A stretch of 64,000 bases of DNA, taken from positions 5,146,001 through 5,210,000 of the forward strand of contig JAILWY010000025.1 of assembly GCA_022113835.1 (NCBI GenBank), given 5' to 3'. A model generated the notes under the pieces. It worked only from the letters and a program-made list of their open reading frames with translations. It did not search any database and was not told the DNA's origin. Origin of the DNA: Atopsyche davidsoni. Its lineage: Eukaryota; Arthropoda; Insecta; Trichoptera; Hydrobiosidae. Below are positions 12,120 to 25,600 of this stretch, piece by piece; within the stretch, counting starts at the first letter, position 1; every line of letters begins with the position of its first letter. Made by a program: the position numbers and the translations under genes.

Positions 12120-12365
12120 TGGTATCCCCTTGTGTACTTGTGGGTGCTGGGATCCTTTCAGAGCACTCCAGACACTTCGCTTCTGGCGAGGTCTTCTCTT
12201 CGCATCCGGGTTCAGGTTCCCCTTCGGTGGTGTGTGAAGCCTCCAGGGTTACCTGGTGTCAGTAACTAAATATAAGATCGTCGGACTTCGCTATATTACC
12301 AATATCGAGAGGATCGGGGAACCCCCGCAGACCTGGTGATACCGGTTTCTTCTCTGAGCAGGGTT
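12120..12365. other. Moderately GC-rich unclassified block in tws intron
   Basis: A sharply bounded stretch with higher GC than its flanks and no open frame of note. It looks like a transposon- or SINE-derived insertion, but I find no terminal repeats or second copy in the window. Confidence 0.25.
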
Positions 12366-12769
12366 GCCAGGCAAAGGAAAACAAAATTAACAATTACGAA
12401 AATAAAAGGTATTTTTGTAAAATCAAAACCCCTAAAAAAAAAACAAATTAACTTAATTTATTGTCGACATTTGTCTTATTGCTTTTTGTGACAGCTCAGT
12501 TAGTCGACGCCATTTGATTGCGATTTATTTTCTGTTTACCAGGTGGTCTTAAATACCCTTTGGATAAGGTAAACTTGGTTTATTTATAACATCTCGCTAA
12601 TATGGCTTGTCAGTTTTATTACATTTTAAAATAGAACTACCACTTAATGTACGTGAATACTGTACAAAATATTTACCTATATATAATTCTATCCCACCAT
12701 CTCCTTGTTTTTCTATTTTTTATATTCATATTCAGCATTAAATATACAATACATAAATCGGTGAAAAAT

Positions 12770-12880
12770 AAAATTTTAAAAGTGGGATTTGAACCCTCGA
12801 ACTCGAGCATCGCTTACAGAGTACAGAAAACGGAATTTAATTCATGTGTGAATGATATTAGGTTTACTTTGATTTGATGT
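12770..12880 (-). repeat. Possible tRNA-derived SINE fragment
   Basis: On the minus strand GGGTTCAAATCCCAC (B box and T-loop-like sequence, about 12782-12796) is preceded by GATGCTCGAGTTCGA and followed by an A/T-rich tail. This resembles the 3' part of a tRNA-derived SINE head. No A box was confirmed. Confidence 0.3.
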
Positions 12881-13219
12881 ATCAATCTACTGTAAATGTA
12901 GTAATTAGTACAGATCCGGCTGATAATATTGAATGCGTAGATACAAAGTAATGATTTTAATTTGCGACCGACTTGCAACTAGCCAATGGCGTCCTATTTT
13001 GCGTTATTTTCTCAGGCAAACCATAAAAAAAACACCTAGAATAAATGGACGCTATTTTTCAAACATATTTTTCCCACACAAGGTCAACAACGAAAACAGA
13101 CAAACCTATGTTGGTACGCGAGCCGCACCACCTGCGCGCAGGATCGAGGGATAGACACACACCAAGAACTCTTGTAAATTACCATTAAATAAAATAATAC
13201 TGAATCTTGGGTTCTTTGG

Positions 13220-13668
13220 AGCTTGGATGATTGCGAATCGGTCGCATGTGTGTCGCCGCGGCGTGACCGACAATGGTTGGCGGTCGCAAGTCTTGTTCCA
13301 CGTACTGTGGTGCCTGTTTTACCGACGTTACCCGGCGTGGCGCCTGTTTTACCGGCGAGGCGCTGGGCGTGTGACGTCACAGAGGTGGTGGTGTGCACTG
13401 AGCGAGCTTGCGCCGGACGCCGCTAGATCGCGCGGTGCGGCCGGCCGGCGACCACCTGTTTTACCGACGGCGGGCGGCGCTTGCCGTGTGACGTCACACG
13501 GCGTAATGTTATGTACTATGAGCGAGCGCCATTGCTTTTCTTTAATTTTCGGGTGAAATGTATCGAATCCGAAATCATCCGTGCGGCGGTGCTGTATTTT
13601 AACATAAAACCTTACCGATTGTGATATAAAAACGTTGAACTTGTTAAGTTTTTGTGCTGGGCTTTGTC
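13220..13668 (+). promoter_or_regulatory. tws: CpG-rich promoter and 5' UTR of the main tws transcript
   Basis: The block is rich in CpG and ends at the short first coding exon. It contains two perfect CRE sites, TGACGTCA, at 13372-13379 and 13489-13496, each within a GTGTGACGTCAC context. A motif CCTGTTTTACCGRCG is repeated three times (about 13312, 13344 and 13455), so a unit of roughly 110-145 bp has been duplicated. There is no clear TATA box. The placement fits a housekeeping promoter; the transcription start was not located. Confidence 0.6.
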
Positions 13669-13675
13669 ATGGCCG
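13669..13675 (+). CDS. tws: tws exon 1 (main isoform start, 7 coding bases)
   Basis: ATGGCCG followed by the donor GTAAGT supplies Met-Ala and the first base of Gly. The context (TGTCATGGCC) is adequate for initiation, and the exon closes a CpG-rich 5' region. It is too short to be found by open-frame search and was recognised from phase and the expected MAG start. Confidence 0.85.
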
Positions 13676-16600
13676 GTAAGTGGTGACTTTTAGCGCCCGT
13701 TTGTCAAGGGCGACCTCGGGTTTCGGAATTGCAAATTTCAAGGATGTTTTATCGCTCAAACGCAGACGGTAAATTGCACAGAATTCATATTGGTGTTGAA
13801 TTTCGTCTTTTTTATGCGTGGTTTTTATTGTAACGTTTCTATCTTGTGATAATTACGCACTTTTTTGGTTAGAAATGTAAGGATTTCGGTTGCCCTGCCT
13901 TAACCTTTTTTTGTGTAAAGTAACCGATATTAACCTCTTCTTCGATTGTGCACCTGGAGATGCTTAGAAATTTCGTTCGCTTCGGGCTCAATTTTTCAGC
14001 ATAGATCGTTTGGGTGATTATTTCGTTTGTGTTTGAAATTCGCTACGAAATTGCCGATGCTAACCTACCTGACTGATTGGGACTGGATTTATCTCAACTA
14101 GCGGCTCGTTGCGTCCCGGCGAGCCGAGAAGCTGTCTCCAGTCGGCCCCCTCGGGCCCCCGTTAGTCTCAGCCCCGTGTATTTCCGCGTATACTGCGCAT
14201 ATCGGTGCTTTCCCCCATCACCCTTTCAACTGACATTGGTCGATCTATATTGTAAATAACCAATTGAAATATTGTCTCTTCACACGGTTACACGTAGAGA
14301 TGCATGTTGTTTTGATTGTTGATATTGTTTGATGACAATTATGTACTTTTGTGGTTTTTATATTTTGTGTTGGTAAATCGTTTTAACTTTTTGAATCTTC
14401 CTCATGGTTTTACTTACATTTGTCCTTTGTTGCCTTCCGTGTCAGGTATCCTTTTGTCAGTTTTGTTTGTCGCAGAACCAGCCATTGTTGACTTGCCTCC
14501 TATTGTGTACTAACGTAACGTTCTCCTATTAATAATGTTTCAGTGCTTAGTGTGCTCTTGTGCGTGTTTAACTCTACTGATTAATTTTGCAATAACAAAT
14601 TAACGATGCAGCTATTTGTTGTGACAGAGTTTTACAGTATACTCTGGTGACTTTAGACAAAACCGGTTCGGTAGCATTACGATCATAATTCATTCCTGTC
14701 ATTGAAATATGCAAAATAAACAAACAATACTAGAATATTAATTATTTATTTAGTGTAATTAATCTATGTAGGGGTCGAAAGGAATCTGTATTTGATTTTT
14801 TTTTCTCTTGATATAATTGTTTAAGTGATTTTTCTCATTACATAAAATGTGTTTTGAACACATTTTAATCAATCAGTGTTTAAAACAGCATTTGCATTTA
14901 TATAATAGTTGGCATCCACTATGAGATAATACTATTGTGTCGCCTCACCAAATTATACTGATAATTTTTTTTATCAAATCGGCATATGGTAAAATAATGC
15001 AATGGCAATCACGAGACAATTCTACGTCCTGATAAGATAAGACTACATGCCTCAAAAATATAATTTTATGTGGCACACATCATATGTGACGTGCTATCGC
15101 CACACTGTACCTTCTAATCGCGTAATCACTAGGTATACTGTAATTAGTAATTTCCTCATGAAAATCACTTATGTCTTAAAACTTTATAATATTACTGAAA
15201 CTACTAAATACCTAACCATGATCTTATGGCATTTATCTCACTTCTCACCTAAGTTAGAATCAGTCAATATCATGCGTCGCTAAATAGTGTGCAAACAAAC
15301 GGAATCTAATTCACAATATGTACTAAACATTGGCTAACGGTGCTCGTTTGCTAAAGTGAGGTTATCCGAGAGACTCGAAAGGAGTGAGAATGATCAGGAG
15401 GAAAGACCTGCCATGGTATGTGCACCAGCGCCTGCGACTCCCTGACAACTTTAGACAGATCCGCATCAATAACTGCAACTACCACTGGAACGCGCCCTGC
15501 AACTGTTAGGGTTTTCTTTATACCCTTGCACATTGTTTTATGCTGGCACTTTTTCCTATCTTTTAAATCTTTTCATGGTCGCTCGCAGTAGAGACATGCA
15601 AGTTTAGTAAAAAATTGGCTCAAAAACAAAACATTAAGCATCTTAACATCAGAATTATTCATGATAATCCATTAGAACACTGCATGACTACTGCAAGCCA
15701 CTGGATTTTTTGAACTCTATTGAACTCTAGCGGCATGCTGTGGAGGCATGCAGTATAGTATAGGCAAACTGAGAATATTAATATGCTTCACATACCGACA
15801 TAATATCGACATTGAGCTAACGGAATTAAAAAAAACATTGATGGTTTACCTGGAGACATAAATATTGTGACATCATTTACTAATACTATCAGATTTTATA
15901 TAAATACAATATTGATTGAATAATTTCCAGTATTCACCACGTATGCCAATATTTTACTAAAAACACCTTTGTTAATTACGCAAGTTAATTAAGTTTTTAA
16001 AAATAAAATGTCTAACCTTGGCGATCTTTTTTCCATTCATAATTTGTTTTTGTGTATTTTTTATAAATTATTTCTATATAAAGCGGTTGACAAATACATA
16101 CATTAGATGATATGCCATTATTATTATTGCTACTAAAAATCAACAATAATAAAAAAAAAATGTAACCCATCAGATAACAGGATTTTTTGATAAACTTCCA
16201 TAGATAGTCTCTAATGTTAAGTATTCACAACATTTTGTATTTTTTTTATTAGTATATTTCATACATGAATGCCAATAGTTAGCCTTGTTACATATTTTGT
16301 TTCCAGAGTCATAAATTCATTCATGCAATATTTTATGATTTACATCTTCCGGTTCCCTGAAAATTGGTTCTGTGTTATATACTATGTATATAAAATCGCT
16401 TATTGAACAATGCTAATTCTATGTGTATGACAAACATACACTACTGTACTCTACAAACTTAGCATCTGTCTAAATATTTAACTGATAGATTAAAACTTGA
16501 AACATATTATATCTTTGCGCACAATTCAATGTTTTTTAATACAATTTACCAACAGATATTCAATTGCAATCCCCTCGAACCCTCATTGATAGGTTACAAT

Positions 16601-19600
16601 AGAAGTGTCTCTATTTTCATTGAGTAGCTATGGTGGCTTTGTTCGACTTGTTACATTTTCCACATTTGCCTTGCACACTAATAATTGCAGTCAATAGGAT
16701 TCAAGATGCTTTTTATTTCAGGGTTTTTATTACCTTAAAAACCCTTCAGGCAAAACAAAGTTTTTTCTTCAAATAAACAACATCAAACTAGATCTAAAAA
16801 AATGTTATTGGAAAAGGGAAGGAGTTCTCATTAACCCAAAAATTTATTGAGAAATTCTAAAGTATCTTAATTTAAAGCTTAATGTTTTTAAATAGCAAAA
16901 CAGATGATTTTTTTTTATATTTAGAGATGATATACCTATTTTAGGTTAAATCACTTATATAATCACAAAATAACTGTTAAAAAACCAATTAAATGTGTTA
17001 ATTGGTTCCCCCAGTGTGATGTAAACCCTGACTCTCGGTTATTTGGTTTACTTACATATTTACTTGAGCAGCCCGGGCAGTTACATCACCGGCCGTTTCG
17101 CAACGAGATGGCAAATCAGCAGTGATCACATAGCACACTCCGTTTACTTTCTAAATTAATAGATTCCGCTAAAAAAATACAGTGGACTATAGACTCGTTT
17201 CATCTGAGCACACATCATGTGTTTCTATACCATTCATCAGATTTTTGCTGGAAAGGAGAAATGTTTTGAACTATAACGTGATCATGATTCTGTATAACGT
17301 GCCATAAATTGGCGTCTTGCCCCTAACTCAATCTCCAAATTTAATAGTCTTGGTTGAGATTCTGTTTGGAAAGCTTTTTGTGGGTGACTGCATTTGACTT
17401 TGCACTCAACATATTAATCGGCCCGTTGATGACTGCAATGTCTCCGAGTCATTTCTGATGCCTATCATTTCGCACCGTGAACAAGCATGTTTACTAATTG
17501 CACATTAAACTGCATACAAGGAAACTCTTCATTAGGGACAAAACAATTTGGTTGTACATTCGTTAGGCATGCACTGGCATTTAAACAGTGTCCAAGGAGC
17601 TGCAGAACAAAACTGAAATAGAAAATTATTTTAACCTTGTTGTTAGGAAATGTATTTATTTCACGTACATCATAGAATTTACCCTCATGAATCAAGCATA
17701 CAATTTTTTTTAAATAGTGTTTCTATTTCATAAACATCATTCAGCTATAATAATTAAAATATGCACAGCCGCATAGTCTTATAGATTGTGATAATACTTT
17801 TATATTATAAAAAACACATTGACATGTAACATGTGACAGTAGAATTGTCTGTATTTGCTCCAAACTACTAGTTAAAATATAAATCAGACCTCTTCTAGAT
17901 GATTTCAATCTGATAGCTAGATTTAAGTTTGATATGATAAGTAATGAAGATTGTGTCTTAGATTTTAAATGCTTAATTTTTATTGATACAATAAAAATAG
18001 ATATGCAATATTCAAGATTACATAATATATCTTTCTCGTTTATTATAAATTTTAAAGTTACTAATTATTTAATTTTAAATTGTTTTTATTTCTACAAGAA
18101 CCCATGTGGTGCTTTCATACAACCCAAATTTATTAAATTAAGTCACACTAGGATATGGAAGTTAAATATTTATTCAAATTCAATATAAACGGATTATCTG
18201 TTGGATGTCGATTTATCAAGTAAATATATTTCATAAAAAAAGTAAAAAGTTTTATTTATTTATCTGTTAAGTCACTCAATTATTAAGTTAAATTGTTACA
18301 ATATTATTGTTTAGTTATCATTATTTTTGTTATTTTTAAGCAAAAAAAAATTGAAAGCAATGATACAGTCTGGAACTAATCACATATCTATGAATGGTAA
18401 ACAAAAAGTATAAAAACACGCCCGTCTCATAATTAGCTGGTAATCAACACCAATGTCAATAAATCATAGTAAACGCTGGCGAGATGCGGCGCGCTGATTG
18501 GATGACCCTTATCGATGGCCTTCTTCCAATAGAATGGTGTCCGTTTAGCGCAATGCCATTAATATGCAAAATGATTTCAATTGCCCCTGCTGTCGTAGCA
18601 ATGCTCTCGTCCAATGTCTTGTCTTCTAATTCTACCTTATGGATAATTGTGCACATCCTACAGCGTGTTCAGACTCAACGATTGAGCTTTTAAAACGTTC
18701 AGGCCTTATGTAGATGCGGAGTGATGGCATCGGATGCGTACAGTATTACCCATGGATTCTATTGAATTCAGTTGAAATTCTACCGATATAGATTGTTTTT
18801 TACGTTTCAAGATTTTCAGATTATAATTATTACGCAATCAATTAATTTTGCGTAGTGGAATTTTAAATAATGACTGACGGTTTTAATAGTCCCTTCTAAT
18901 ATTTCTTTTTAATCGTTAATTAAAAAAAAATTGCTTGTAAGAAAGACTATCTTATAGACTGATTAAATTTCATTCAATACACACTACCTTGGTTATATCT
19001 CCACAGATATTCGCTAACTCCAGAACCACTCCAAATAGAAGAGATGAATAACAACTTAATAGATAGATTCTCTCTCTTCAAAGGTTTGCTCGACCCCGGT
19101 GACTTTAGGCACGCTTTTCTGTCCGGTTAGCCATGCAAATTATGCTCAAATAAATCACGGATGTGACATTTGAAAATATTGAAAAAATCACAACTCTTCG
19201 ACAGAAATAAAATAATTTGTATTATACTTGCGTTATTTGTAATTTATTGGTAATTTATGTAAATAATATGAATAATCCGTCTTCGATATCATATGCAAAA
19301 AATGGTCGTTTTTTATGCTAACTACAAACAGTTGTGAAAAGTTAATGTTTTTAGTATCGCAGGTCTTCATGTCTTGTGCATTGGCCAAACCTCACATCAT
19401 CACGAGATTTGACTTCCGTAAATTGAATGCGGCAGCTTTATAATTAAGAAAGCCTACTTCTCTGTATCCAAAAAAGTTTTAAAATATCTGATATGTGAAT
19501 GCGACCTTAATTTTCCATTTATACGCCATGAAAATTTTAATTTGACTTTGGTTTAGTACAAAATTATATATATATATTTTGATTTATTGCCTGCGAGAGG

Positions 19601-22600
19601 GTATAAGACCAAATTTCAGTGTGACTGAAGTATCTGTAGCTTTAGAGAAGGTCGACGCACCTCTCACCCGAAAAAACAAGAGTTTAGATTTTTCCCTGTA
19701 CGAATATTTTCAAATGTCTGTTTAATATACTTATACTATAAATTAATTAGTAAATTTTAAATATACATGACATGCAGTATACTAAAGGCTAACTTATTGT
19801 ATGGTTTGGTTCTATGAAAACGCAAGACTCTGTCTGTATTGTTAGGGTACAACGGAAGCGAACCGTATGCTTGTTCGGCCTGAAGTATACTGTGTGCTAC
19901 AGCAGCACGCCACTATCTAATATTCAGCATCATAGTGCGCATGTCCTGACTAAATTCTCAAAATTCAGAGAAGCCTAAAACCAAAAACTGCAATTTTACA
20001 AACATGGCACACAATTTATGATACACAAATAATTTCTTGATTTTATATTTCATGTTCTCAAATCTGAAGGTTCCTGAAAACTTTTCTTATTCAAAAACTT
20101 TTTCAGCATGCCCTGAAAGATGAATACGTTTGTACTTAGTTATCAATTTTTAAATTATATGATCAAACCTTAAAAATCTAAATAAAATCACATATCATGG
20201 TATACACCTCATCTCTAATTTTTTTTTTACATAAACGCTTGTAAATATTTCAACCAAACCAATATATAATTTTAATCTGCTCTCTTTTTATATTTTCATA
20301 AAATAATGTTAAGTTAGGGGGGTTTATTTAGTAAATTTTTTGATCTGACTATTGTATTGAAAATATAATATTTCTTTCATTTAATCGACAAAAGAATATT
20401 ACTTAGAAATTAATATGTTGGTGAGATGTATACCACATTATGTATGGAGGAACACGTGTTAACCTGCCTCTTGAGCACTACTTGGGGAATTTTTGTATAT
20501 ATTGAATGACTATAAATACACATACTGCTATTTTTTTTAAAATGAATGCATATATTTTTTAAAATTATCTTTTCCTAATAATTTGTATTTTAATACCCGG
20601 AGTCGTCTAGAACATTTTATTCAAAAATATATATTAGACAGTTTACAAATTTCATATAGTCCAAATACCTAAGTGAAATGATTAAACTCATATATATAAT
20701 TGGAATAATACTTATGCATATGTGGATCAATAATTCTTTATCAGTCAATCATGTTAAGAACATACTGTCGTATTAAATTCACATATTATTAAGTTCACAT
20801 AGCCTAACAATATGTTATCGACCATATAGTACATTTTAGCACTATATATTTTTAATGGTACGTTTAATATTTAATATTTAACTACGATCTCATAACTTTA
20901 ACTATAGATCCGTCTTCCAGGGTTATCAAATTGGGTTAAACTAAATATAAGGAACTCGAGACAAATTACACATATATATATAAACTTTGTTTCACTTTTG
21001 TATTTGGACTATGTAAAATTAATAAACTGCGGAGTCTTCTGCAACAAGAATATTAATAAAAACAATGAATATTACATATTAATAAGGCTGCTTTTATTCT
21101 GTATTAATACAACTATGTATATTTTTAATATTTTGTATTTGATTATGCATATCTATCGAAAAAAGGTCACATATCTATACTATAATATTTTAAACTCAAA
21201 ATTGTATCCCACACACAACATGAAATTTAGCATATCATTTTAAGATTTTCTGATGTGGTGAATAGTAATGTATACCAGAATTTGCAAATTTTTCATTTCA
21301 ATTTACATTATCTTTTATTTTTAACTGATATCTTTATTATTATAATTGAAGTTTTATGCACGATCAAATTACAAAAATAATTAGTTTATCATGGGAACAA
21401 CTAAATATTCTGCGAGTTCAACCAAGGAAGTATAGTTTAACCAAGCCTTGCATATATTTATTGCTCTTGTGAAAAACTACTGAATTTAAATTTATTTCGT
21501 ATTTTTAAATATTTACTACCTGATTTTAAATTAGTGCACAAATTTAAAAAAGAAATATTTTGTAAATCAGTAACTTCCTTTCAGTGCACACAAGATACAT
21601 AATTTTTAATAGAATCTTAAATTGCATAGACTTTTCTTAGTGATGTTTAGATCCTCTTGAATGCTTGCTGACTTGTGTGGATTTTGCTTGCAGGCAATGG
21701 TGGGGACACGTCGTGGTGCTTCAGTCAGGTGAAGGGGACTCTGGAGGATGATGTGACCGAAGCCGACCTCATTAGCTGTGTGGAGTTTAACCATGATGGG
21801 GAGCTCCTGGCCACTGGCGACAAGGGCGGCCGTGTTGTCATATTCCAGGTTTGTCCACACCAGCGGCCTTCACCAAACTGCAAGCATCGAACTAGTTCTA
21901 CTGTACAATTTTATTTTTATTCCACGAGCAAGAGATATTTAAGCTCAAATAATCAAAGAATAAATAGTCTGACTTTCTAAAAGAATAGAAGACCACAAAG
22001 AATGAGACAAATAGGCAAGCAGTAGAAAGCATCTAGAAGCAATTGCGGCCGAATCCAAACTGACACAATCAATTCTAAACAGTGCCGAACTTACGTTGCG
22101 TCTACTCAGAATGAAATTGCATTCAGATTGTCACTGACAGGCCGATCCATTTTGTTAGCGATTATCCAATCAGCTATTTGACATGATCATTCGCAACTTC
22201 ATTGTTTCGGACAAAATGCTCCGGTGTGTTGAGTTGCCGAGCAAACTGCAGAATTGTTGTGTTTGACAGCATCTCCATTTGTAGACTTGTGGAATAGTTT
22301 TGTTATATTTAAGCTGCGGCTGTTGCATACATCATTCAACTCCTTATTTTAAAGTTGAAATCATTAGATGATGAATATTTTTGCTTACATCAACATTCAT
22401 CAGGGGTGCCCAAGGTGCTCGTTGCCTTCAAATATTCACTTGTGGATTCATATGAATGAACTAAAATTAACGAATGGCTCACAATAATATAAAACATTTT
22501 ATTTTTTATTAATGCATTAAACATTATGTATTCATTATAAATGTGTTGCTGTGCCAATGTATTTTTTTTAGTTTAAATTATGGAACCATGGGTATATTTT

Positions 22601-25600
22601 ATTTAATCTGAGAACGAAGAGTGTAAAACCAATCTATTCTATAAGAGTAGCAGGTAGGTATGAGTAGAAGGGAAAAAATATGTAGGTTAACAGTAGGAAG
22701 CATTTGGAGGTAATCACGGCTGAGTTTTACTTGTAATGTTACTGGCATTTGCTTTTACAGGAGAATCGCATATCTATTTACTTATTACTGAAGTCAACAG
22801 TGAAAACCCTATATAAAAATGAGTTGAGTCAATGTTGTTTTCTCAAGATCTCCTCGGCAACGGAGTCAGGCTTGGCCATCCCTGTCTCAGGTTGTGTTAT
22901 TTTGAAAAAGTGTGGGTGAAATCAAATGCAAATTTACAGCGGTCCACATAAGTATTGAATTCTGACAAAGCATTCAAATACCAGATTAAACCATACATAA
23001 TTGATGAAGGTTCCTTATTAATGCAGAGTTCTAGTCTTGCTCTGCTCGTTTGCTGTTTATCTTATCTATTTTATATTTAGTCTCATTGCCGAATGTTATC
23101 AAAATTCTCGAGAAAGTGAGGCTTTATTAGGTCAGTGTCATAATTGCTCCCACAATTATGGCATCAACGATATTGTCACCATTTGGTGATGTTGTCCTGC
23201 CATAAGCTATCGAGTAAAGAAATATAATAATCTAACAAAACAAAAAACAATGTTTTCGCCTGTTCAAACTTTTCTGATTAGAATTTTATTCTATTAACTC
23301 TATTGTTATTTTATTGCACGAAGCTTGATACTATTAGCTGGTGAAAAGCTATCAGATATGTTGCACTTGGATTCGTTCTGTTAGTTTTAATCATTAATTG
23401 CCCGGCACGCTTGATCACTTGTAATTGTCATCTCGGTTGTCTGCCAAATGCCGGTAATGAGTATCACGTCCTCGTAGATAAACTGAAGCGTTCTTAAAAA
23501 TAGCTCACATGTATTTTGTCAATTGCAAGTGTACCCACCCTTGTGCAACAATATGCTGCGTGACCGATGTCAACATCGTGTTTAAGTGTAAAAAATCTAT
23601 ATAATAGTATTTCTTTGAAACAGGTTTTGTATCAAGGCGAATGCTGGAGACACAACATGCATTAAACTGCTTATCTATCTTACCTATTCTTACAGTGTGG
23701 CATTATTATAGTCTCTGCTTGTGGAGTAATTATTTATTAACTTTGTTTTCTACCGCTATCACTACTAATCAAATCATAATACAACACAAAATCAATGCTT
23801 GACTCGATTTTTGCAGTGACGGTTCTTATATGTCTTGCATATTATGATTAATAAACAAGCCGAGCTTATTTTCAGCTTTTCATGTAATTTTTATTTATTT
23901 ATTGTGTATAAGAAATAAAGGAGATGCTTCAAAGCTGGAAGATTATCCTACAGTTTCACAGTGATAATAATTTAATTAAAAATTATTTCCAGTGTTTATA
24001 ATTTAGTGCAAAAGTATATATTTATGCTATTCATTTGTAAGAATGCTGGTGATTTGTACTGAATGCTATTTACCGTTATTGTTTCAGAGAGACCCCGGCT
24101 CTAAAGTGTGTGTCCCCCGGCGTGGAGAGTACAACGTGTACTCCACTTTCCAGTCACACGAACCCGAGTTTGACTACCTTAAGTCCCTTGAAATAGAAGA
24201 AAAAATTAACAAGATTAGATGGCTCAAGAGAAAGAACCAAAGTCACTTTCTCCTTTCAACTAATGATAAAACTATTAAATTATGGAAGGTAAGCGTACAA
24301 CTCTATTTTAATTATAACCTCACTCATACTTAAATCTTTTCATATATATAAATGCTAAAAAGCAGATACAACAAATACAAGAGACAAGATAAAATAATAT
24401 CACTTTCATTTCTGCTGTTCTGCAAATATCTCACATTTTCACAATCATTGAAAATAAATGTCTTCTCGTTGTGAAATATCCCATACTTGATTTACGTTAG
24501 TAAAATATTTTACTCTTTATTTCTTGCTTATTTATGACGGTACCCTCGCTAACCAGTCTAGGTACTCTCTTTTCATCAACCTGCGTCATTTTCTGCGTAA
24601 TCCAACACTCATAGTAACTCGAGTCTCGTTTGTTTAACAAAGCCAGTTTTACGCTTGGAAAAGTTCTTTATGATAGTCGGAACAGTGGACTCGTCTTTTC
24701 TATGCATTAACTTAGTTTCCCGTTGTTCTTGACATAAATGTTCTCCGAGTGTGACAAGTATGCACAATGGTTTTTCAAATGACCTATCTACTTTAATAAA
24801 GGTACTAATTGAAAAGTAAATGATGAGTCCATTGCAAGATGGTGATTTGATTTTCGTGTTGCAGGTCTCAGAGCGAGACAAGCGGGTGACGGGCTACAAC
24901 ACACGGGAAGAGAGCGGAGCAGCCCGCGATCCTTCCCACATCACCCGCCTCCGAGTCCCCACCGTGCGGCCCATGGACCTCATGGTGGAAGCCTCGCCCA
25001 GGTCTGTCAGTCACACCATCTCTAATAACTTTTATCGACTGTTTCCACAAAAGACTTCTTTTGTACATGAAAAATGAACGTTGGGTTAATATGTAAATTA
25101 TATTTGGCTCAGGATTATAAGATTCTAACAAACGTTATTTTTCTTGTAACATTTTAAAAAGGCTTTATAATGAGTGTTGCATTTATTCATAGATGGCAGT
25201 AAATTAGATTTCTTTTTAAAAAATATCAAATAAATATGTGAATAAGATTGACGTTCTGATTGATGTTCAATCCAAAAAATAGACATACGTATATGATGGT
25301 GCGCGTCTTGGCTAAATGAATAGATTTTAAAAATAATATCCAGATGGCATTAAAATCGCTTCACTTGTTACTTTGTTTAAAAAGTCCAGTGCTTGCAAAT
25401 CACTAAATATTGGTTGGCCTGGGCACATTGGTTCATATGTAGAGTATGATTGTTAAAAATTCTCGATTAATGGATGTGATTCGTTAGTACAAGGGTCAGT
25501 ACACCGGAAGAGAATTTCTTTAATCATCTTCTATGTGTGAACTAATGTGCCTAATCATATTAGTAATGAATAAGATTGAATATATATGTTTTAACAAATT

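Noticed and set aside
13084..13556. Open frames of 67-109 codons in the CpG-rich block before tws exon 1
   Set aside because: Few stop codons because of CpG-rich composition. No homology, and the region behaves as promoter and 5' UTR.
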